Below, in pieces: positions 39,191 through 42,879 of a DNA stretch of 42,879 bases. Position 1 is the first letter of the stretch; each line of letters starts with the position of its first letter. The position numbers and the translations under genes were made by a program. This DNA comes from Vibrio mexicanus (GTDB lineage: Bacteria; Pseudomonadota; Gammaproteobacteria; Enterobacterales; Vibrionaceae). The stretch is taken from the NCBI RefSeq assembly GCF_001012815.1, contig NZ_JYJP01000075.1:1-42879 (forward strand), read 5' to 3'. The notes under the pieces are model-generated. The model made no database searches and had not been told where the DNA came from. It saw only the letters and a list, made by a program, of their open reading frames with translations.

Positions 39191-40333
39191 TTAGTCAGCA
39201 GACGCCAATAGATTCTCAAGGGTTTTCTCAAACATATCTGTCAGCTTTTCAAGATCCGCGACGTTAACGCACTCGTTCACTTTGTGAATGGTGGCGTTCA
39301 CAGGACCAAGCTCTACAACCTGTGAGCCCATGCGCGCGATGAAACGACCGTCAGAAGTTCCGCCAGTTGTCAGCAGTTCTGGTGTTTTGTGGTTCACATC
39401 CGAGACCGCCTTTACAACCGCATCCAGAAGATTGCCTTTATCCGTTAAGAACGGGTGACCACTTAGCGTCCACTTCAAATCGTAGTCCAAACCGTGTGAA
39501 TCTAGTGTTGAGTGAACACGGCGTTTGATCTCTTCATCGGTAAGTTCAGTACTAAAACGGAAGTTAAACTGCACATCAAACTCACCAGGGATGACGTTTG
39601 ACGCGCCAGTACCTGATTGAAGATTTGGAATTTGGAAGCTTGTCGGTGGGAAGAACTCATTACCATCGTCCCACTTTGTTGCTGCTAGTTCTGCCAGAGC
39701 TGGCAAAGCTTGATGGACTGGATTGTTCGCAAGGTGAGGGTAGGCCACGTGACCTTGAATCCCTTTCACACGAAGGTCACCCGTGATCGAACCGCGACGT
39801 CCATTTTTAATCACATCACCCACGGCATGCGTACTTGAAGGTTCACCGACAATACACATATCGATGATCTCATTGCGTTCCATCAAGGTGTCAACCACGC
39901 GAGTCGTACCGTTGATGAATGGACCCTCTTCGTCTGAGGTGATTAGGAATGAAATAGAGCCTTTATGGTCTGGGTTTTTCGCAATGAACTGTTCCACAGC
40001 CACGATCATACAAGCTAGAGAGCCTTTCATGTCCGCAGCGCCACGACCGTGCAAATGACCATCAATAACCGTTGGTTCAAAAGGAGGCGTGTGCCATTGC
40101 TCAAGTGGGCCCGCAGGGACGACATCAGTGTGACCTGCAAACGTAAATAAAGGGGTCTCAGTGCCGCGGCGAGCCCAGAAGTTCGTGGTGTCTTCGAACA
40201 CCATAACTTCAATTTCAAAGCCAAGAGCTTTTAATCGGTTAATCATGACTTCTTGGCAGCCTGCGTCCTCAGGCGTTACCGATTGGCGGCTAATTAAGTC
40301 TTTTGCTAGCGCCAAAGTTGGTGTATCGGTCAT
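39191..40333 (-). CDS. dapE: Succinyl-diaminopimelate desuccinylase
   Basis: DapE is a dinuclear zinc M20 hydrolase that makes LL-diaminopimelate for lysine and peptidoglycan. The 380-aa protein has [23 protein letters not shown], the catalytic Glu pair in ITSDEEGPF and the terminal His in [10 protein letters not shown]. It lies 14 bp after the yffB-like gene, the widely conserved yffB-dapE pair. Confidence 0.97.
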   Translation of the reverse strand: MTDTPTLALAKDLISRQSVTPEDAGCQEVMINRLKALGFEIEVMVFEDTTNFWARRGTETPLFTFAGHTDVVPAGPLEQWHTPPFEPTVIDGHLHGRGAADMKGSLACMIVAVEQFIAKNPDHKGSISFLITSDEEGPFINGTTRVVDTLMERNEIIDMCIVGEPSSTHAVGDVIKNGRRGSITGDLRVKGIQGHVAYPHLANNPVHQALPALAELAATKWDDGNEFFPPTSFQIPNLQSGTGASNVIPGEFDVQFNFRFSTELTDEEIKRRVHSTLDSHGLDYDLKWTLSGHPFLTDKGNLLDAVVKAVSDVNHKTPELLTTGGTSDGRFIARMGSQVVELGPVNATIHKVNECVNVADLEKLTDMFEKTLENLLASAD

Positions 40334-40347
40334 TCAAAATATCCTTA

Positions 40348-40695
40348 TTATGAAAAAATTGCTGCGTATTGATCTGCTTTAAAGCCAAGGTGGAAGTCAT
40401 TACCAGCGACAAGGATTGGGCGTTTAATCATTGCCGGTTGCTCGACCAACAGCTCAATCGCTGTTTCCAGTGTTAATGAATCTTTCTGTTCTTGGGTAAG
40501 TTGACGGTAAGTGGTACCGCGTTTATTGACGACGTTTTCCCAGCCAAGCTTCTCGCAGAAAGCTGAAACCATCTCTTTATCAACGCCTTGTTTACGGTAG
40601 TCGTGGAATGCGTACTCTTTTCCTTCTGCTTCAAGCCACTTCTTTGCTTTTTTGATGGTATCGCAGTTTGGAATACCGTACATGGTGATTGTCAT
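40348..40695 (-). CDS. yffB: ArsC/Spx-family reductase YffB
   Basis: A 115-aa thioredoxin-fold protein, beginning MTITMYGIPNCDTIKKAKKWL, with a single active-site Cys. The end RPILVAGNDFHLGFKADQYAAIF is typical of the YffB/Spx-like branch next to dapE. The ATG at 40695 is chosen over an upstream in-frame ATG at 40755, whose extra 20 residues are hydrophilic and not family-like. True arsenate reduction has not been shown for this branch. Confidence 0.88.
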   Translation of the reverse strand: MTITMYGIPNCDTIKKAKKWLEAEGKEYAFHDYRKQGVDKEMVSAFCEKLGWENVVNKRGTTYRQLTQEQKDSLTLETAIELLVEQPAMIKRPILVAGNDFHLGFKADQYAAIFS

Positions 40696-40890
40696 CGTCT
40701 TCCCTTCATTATCTTTCTTAAGTTCATGAATCCTATCAGATGAGATCCCAGACACAAAATGTACGGGTAATTATTTTACTGGTTAAAAAAATTACGTTTC
40801 AAAACATTACGATTGAAAAAGTATTGATCAAGCGCAAAAGGTTTCATTTCAAATAAGAAATAATGAGTTATCACAGGAAAGGAGGTATCA

Positions 40891-41177
40891 ATGGAGTTGA
40901 GTCCTGTTTTTGCAAGGCGCCTATATTTAGCTTTGCTAGTTGAGAGCTTGATAGGCCAAATGTACCAAAACTTATCGAGAGAACGGGCTGGCCTCGTCGT
41001 ACTATTCAAGATGTACTCAAGGCGTTGCCTGGGATTGGTATTGAGTTGATGTTTGTTCAAGATGGACGTCGACACAATGACGGTTACTACCAGTTGTCAG
41101 ACTGGGGACCGTTTGATAGCCAGTGGGTGTTGGCAAGAGAAACCGACATCGCGGAAGTTCTCGGGTTTCATGCATAA
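40891..41177 (+). CDS. Small winged-helix protein (YfeC-like), frame break near 40950
   Basis: A gene obscured by a frame break. A perfect AGGAGG precedes ATG 40891, and the start MELSPVFARRLYLALLVESL is followed by a shift. With one G restored near 40950 it continues DRPNVPKLIERTGWPRRTIQ, then DVLKALPGIGIELMFVQDGR and ends DIAEVLGFHA at 41177. That makes 95 aa. The middle forms a helix-turn-helix (PKLIERTGWPRRTIQDVLKAL), as in YfeC-type DNA-binding proteins. A strong terminator directly follows the stop, supporting a real single-gene unit. Targets are unknown. Confidence 0.8.
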
Positions 41178-41200
41178 AGCCAGCGTTCGCTGGCTTTTTC
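41176..41200 (+). terminator. Terminator after the winged-helix gene
   Basis: The stem AAAGCCAGC/GCTGGCTTT with a GTTC loop and T-run. It starts within the stop codon. Confidence 0.85.
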
Positions 41201-41238
41201 ATATCTAGCCTGGTTTTGCGTATCGCGTCGTTTACATA

Positions 41239-41574
41239 CTATTCACATCGATACGCATTACCAAACACGGTAAATGAAGTGACAAAGTCCTGCGGGTGAA
41301 TCATCACAATGGTATCTGCACCTAAATCGTGAGCTTTATTTTTTAGTTGGTTAACCGCCCCCTGAATCATGACGTCATTGGTATAGAACAAATAGCTGTA
41401 CCAGTGTCCTTCGCTGCCCGTTATGTCTCCTAGCCATTCGCATTCTGTAACGCTAAACGTTTTATCGAGTCGAATATGTATCTCTTCGGAGCCTACCACT
41501 GGCATATTCGAAGGGGCTGAGCATCCTGCTAGGGTGAATGCCGCCAATCCAGATATTAGTAATTTTTTTATCAT
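41239..41574 (-). CDS. DUF4156 lipoprotein
   Basis: A 111-aa lipoprotein with signal MIKKLLISGLAAFTLAGC (lipobox LAGC). The mature part resembles DUF4156: an early CEWLGDITGSEG, AVNQLKNKAHDLGADTIVMI, and a terminal AYRC, so two Cys may pair. The Asp after the signal cleavage site that would retain it in the inner membrane is absent (Cys is followed by Ser), which predicts outer-membrane location. Function unknown. Confidence 0.83.
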   Translation of the reverse strand: MIKKLLISGLAAFTLAGCSAPSNMPVVGSEEIHIRLDKTFSVTECEWLGDITGSEGHWYSYLFYTNDVMIQGAVNQLKNKAHDLGADTIVMIHPQDFVTSFTVFGNAYRCE

Positions 41575-41653
41575 TGTTATTCTCGACAGTAATTTGAGTT
41601 GCTGCTCTTTTGTCTACATATAGCACTAAATATCAAACAATTGGAACAGTAGG

Positions 41654-42004
41654 TTAACCCTGCTGCATGACATAAGTAATAAAGCCGACCCAACTTACGA
41701 TGAGTAGCATCCAAGGGAGTATAGATGGCTTTTCTGAGTTCGTTGATTGTGGTTCTGCAATGGTCGCAGCTTCTACTTTGCTCTCTTCAGCAATCGCTTG
41801 TTTGGCTTTTTGTACTTTCTTTTTCGCTTTATCGGCTTGGCGGTTGCGTTCTTTTTGCTGTTTTTTATACAGCGCGATACCCTTTTCAATCCCTTGCGCA
41901 ATGAGCTTAGTTTGCTCTTTGGTTTGGCCAGGCTTTTGGGTTGCTTTGGCAATTTTCATTGCCTCTTGTTGTGTTTGTTCGGAAGGAACCACTTTCTTTT
42001 TCAT
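41654..42004 (-). CDS. DUF2956 membrane-anchored protein
   Basis: A 116-aa protein. The ATG at 42004 gives MKKKVVPSEQTQQEAMKIAK, the typical DUF2956 start; 32 upstream in-frame codons would lie in the promoter region. Residues about 30-75 are a Lys/Gln-rich probable coiled coil (KGIALYKKQQKERNRQADKAKKK). A single C-terminal membrane helix (ILPWMLLIVSWVGFITYVM) makes it a tail-anchored protein. Function unknown. It is divergent from the TPR gene. Confidence 0.8.
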   Translation of the reverse strand: MKKKVVPSEQTQQEAMKIAKATQKPGQTKEQTKLIAQGIEKGIALYKKQQKERNRQADKAKKKVQKAKQAIAEESKVEAATIAEPQSTNSEKPSILPWMLLIVSWVGFITYVMQQG

Positions 42005-42091
42005 TAGAGTAATTTCTGCAGTGATCAAAGTTATCAATAGATTATCACGATATACTGATATTTCGCATGATGAGATTACGCGGGAGTTGAT

Positions 42092-42727
42092 ATGGAACAA
42101 AGTGTAATGATGGCGCTAGGTGGTGCCAGTGTTCTATTGCTTCTTTTGGTTTGTATTCGAGTGCCTAAGCAGTGGCGTTTAAAAGCTCTTGGCATGTCTT
42201 GTGTGATCATCGTGTGCGCTTGGCTGACGTTTATTCCAATTCGAGGTGAAACTCCTAAGCTACTAAAACCACTGGCGAAACCTGCGTCTGCCAATGAGTA
42301 TCTGGCAGAGCTGCAATCAGATATCAAGCAAGACAAAAATAACGCTGAACTGTGGTTTCAGCTTGGCCATGCATACTTGCTCAAAAATGAGTTTGATTCT
42401 GCACTGACCTGCTTTGACTATGCGATTCGCCTGTCGCCATCACCAACAGCCAGCCAGTTTGCGGCTAAAGCGACCTCTTTGTATTACCTCTCATCACAAC
42501 GCATCACTCCTCAAGTCGACTTACTGCTCACCAAAGCATTGGAGCTTGAGACAAACAACCTTCCTGCTCTGACATTGATTGCCAATGACCACTTCTACAG
42601 TTTTCGCTATCAAGACGCCATCGACACCTGGGTGCAAATATTAGACAGCGGTCAGCGAGATATCGACCGTGTGTCGATTGTTGAGTCTATCAACCGAGCT
42701 AAAGCGCTAGGGTCTGTTGACCTTTAG
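42092..42727 (+). CDS. TPR membrane protein (CcmI/NrfG-like), 3' end inside an inverted-repeat element
   Basis: A 211-aa protein with two N-terminal membrane helices (about residues 5-22 and 32-48), then a linker and TPR units (NNAELWFQLGHAYLLKNEFDSALTCFDYAIRLSP). The layout resembles the CcmI/NrfG family that handles apocytochrome c or similar clients, but no other ccm or nrf gene is nearby. The last six codons and the TAG stop are supplied by the family B element that begins at 42708. The native C-terminus was therefore probably replaced by a few residues. Confidence 0.75.
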   Translation: MEQSVMMALGGASVLLLLLVCIRVPKQWRLKALGMSCVIIVCAWLTFIPIRGETPKLLKPLAKPASANEYLAELQSDIKQDKNNAELWFQLGHAYLLKNEFDSALTCFDYAIRLSPSPTASQFAAKATSLYYLSSQRITPQVDLLLTKALELETNNLPALTLIANDHFYSFRYQDAIDTWVQILDSGQRDIDRVSIVESINRAKALGSVDL

Positions 42728-42879
42728 TGGTTAAATTTTGTTCGAGATAAAATCGTTTTAGGCGCGGCAAGGAGTGTGTAGCCTAGCATTCTAAGCAAAT
42801 ACTTCTTAACAAAGCATAAAACGATTTTAGCCGAACCCTTCGGGCAGCCTTTGTGGTTCATTTCTACTGCGTTATCGGC
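42708..42879. mobile_element. MITE-like inverted-repeat element, family B, partial at window edge
   Basis: It begins TAGGGTCTGTTGACC, and its visible 172 bp align with the first part of the element at 16283-16550 with few differences. The orientation is the same. The right half, including the second terminal repeat, lies outside the window. It overlaps the end of the TPR gene. Confidence 0.8.

Noticed and set aside
40776..41202. Minus-strand reading frames of 99 and 61 codons
   Set aside because: They are antisense to the winged-helix gene, have no Shine-Dalgarno and no family resemblance; the plus strand has a perfect ribosome site, an HTH and a terminator.
42010..42060. FNR site between the DUF2956 and TPR genes
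   Set aside because: GTGAT and ATCAA half-sites are present but separated by 7 bp instead of the required 4, so it does not fit.

Overview
The window is a piece of a Vibrio main chromosome, most likely from the Harveyi clade (V. harveyi, V. campbellii, V. parahaemolyticus, V. alginolyticus and relatives). This rests on the gene order ychF-pth-prs-ispE-lolB / hemA-prfA-prmC-sirB2-sirB1-kdsA, the Vibrio-type lipoprotein 5'-nucleotidase, the moderate GC content and two families of short inverted-repeat elements of a Vibrio type. No rRNA, tRNA, CRISPR array, prophage, integron or transposase gene is visible. The left edge does carry a leftward promoter of the kind that drives rRNA or tRNA operons.

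Layout. 1-275: stable-RNA type promoter pointing out of the window and the ychF terminator. 276-10308: conserved housekeeping block, with a leftward arm (lolB, ispE, prs, pth, ychF) and a rightward arm (hemA, prfA, prmC, sirB2-like, sirB1-like, kdsA). 10526-14450: ushA/nutA, ybaK and uraA; ybaK and uraA lie between two direct copies of a 267-bp inverted-repeat element. 14941-20472: a DUF2066 protein, a second inverted-repeat element, DUF2069, an ArsC-type reductase, bepA, a TusA-like protein and perM. 20669-22540: a dCache chemoreceptor. 22583-34193: an iron-acquisition island. 34243-37517: bcp, gcvR, dapA and bamC. 37675-42727: a periplasmic peroxidase, DUF2897, an M15 peptidase, dapE, a YffB-type reductase, a small winged-helix protein, DUF4156, DUF2956 and a TPR protein whose 3' end runs into another inverted-repeat element at the window edge.

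The most interesting region is 22583-34193. An AraC regulator with an N-terminal HTH and a C-terminal GyrI-like domain is divergent from a putative operon: an Ntn-hydrolase acylase followed by a FepB-, FepD-, FepG- and FepC-like ferric-catecholate importer. Next come a TonB-dependent receptor and a type-B carboxylesterase. Neither hydrolase shows a signal peptide, so both probably act in the cytoplasm. An identical 23-bp sequence lies upstream of both the acylase and the receptor, in each case about 43 bp before the centre of a Fur box. This suggests one regulon, repressed by iron-Fur and activated by the AraC protein. The inferred role is import and hydrolytic breakdown of a catecholate, possibly acylated, siderophore, with an amidase and an esterase standing in for the usual Fes-type enzyme.

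Sequence quality matters here. Twelve genes, several of them essential or near-essential, carry 17 single-base frame breaks. Sixteen are 1-base losses, many at short homopolymers. I treat these as sequencing undercalls and annotate the genes as full length across them.
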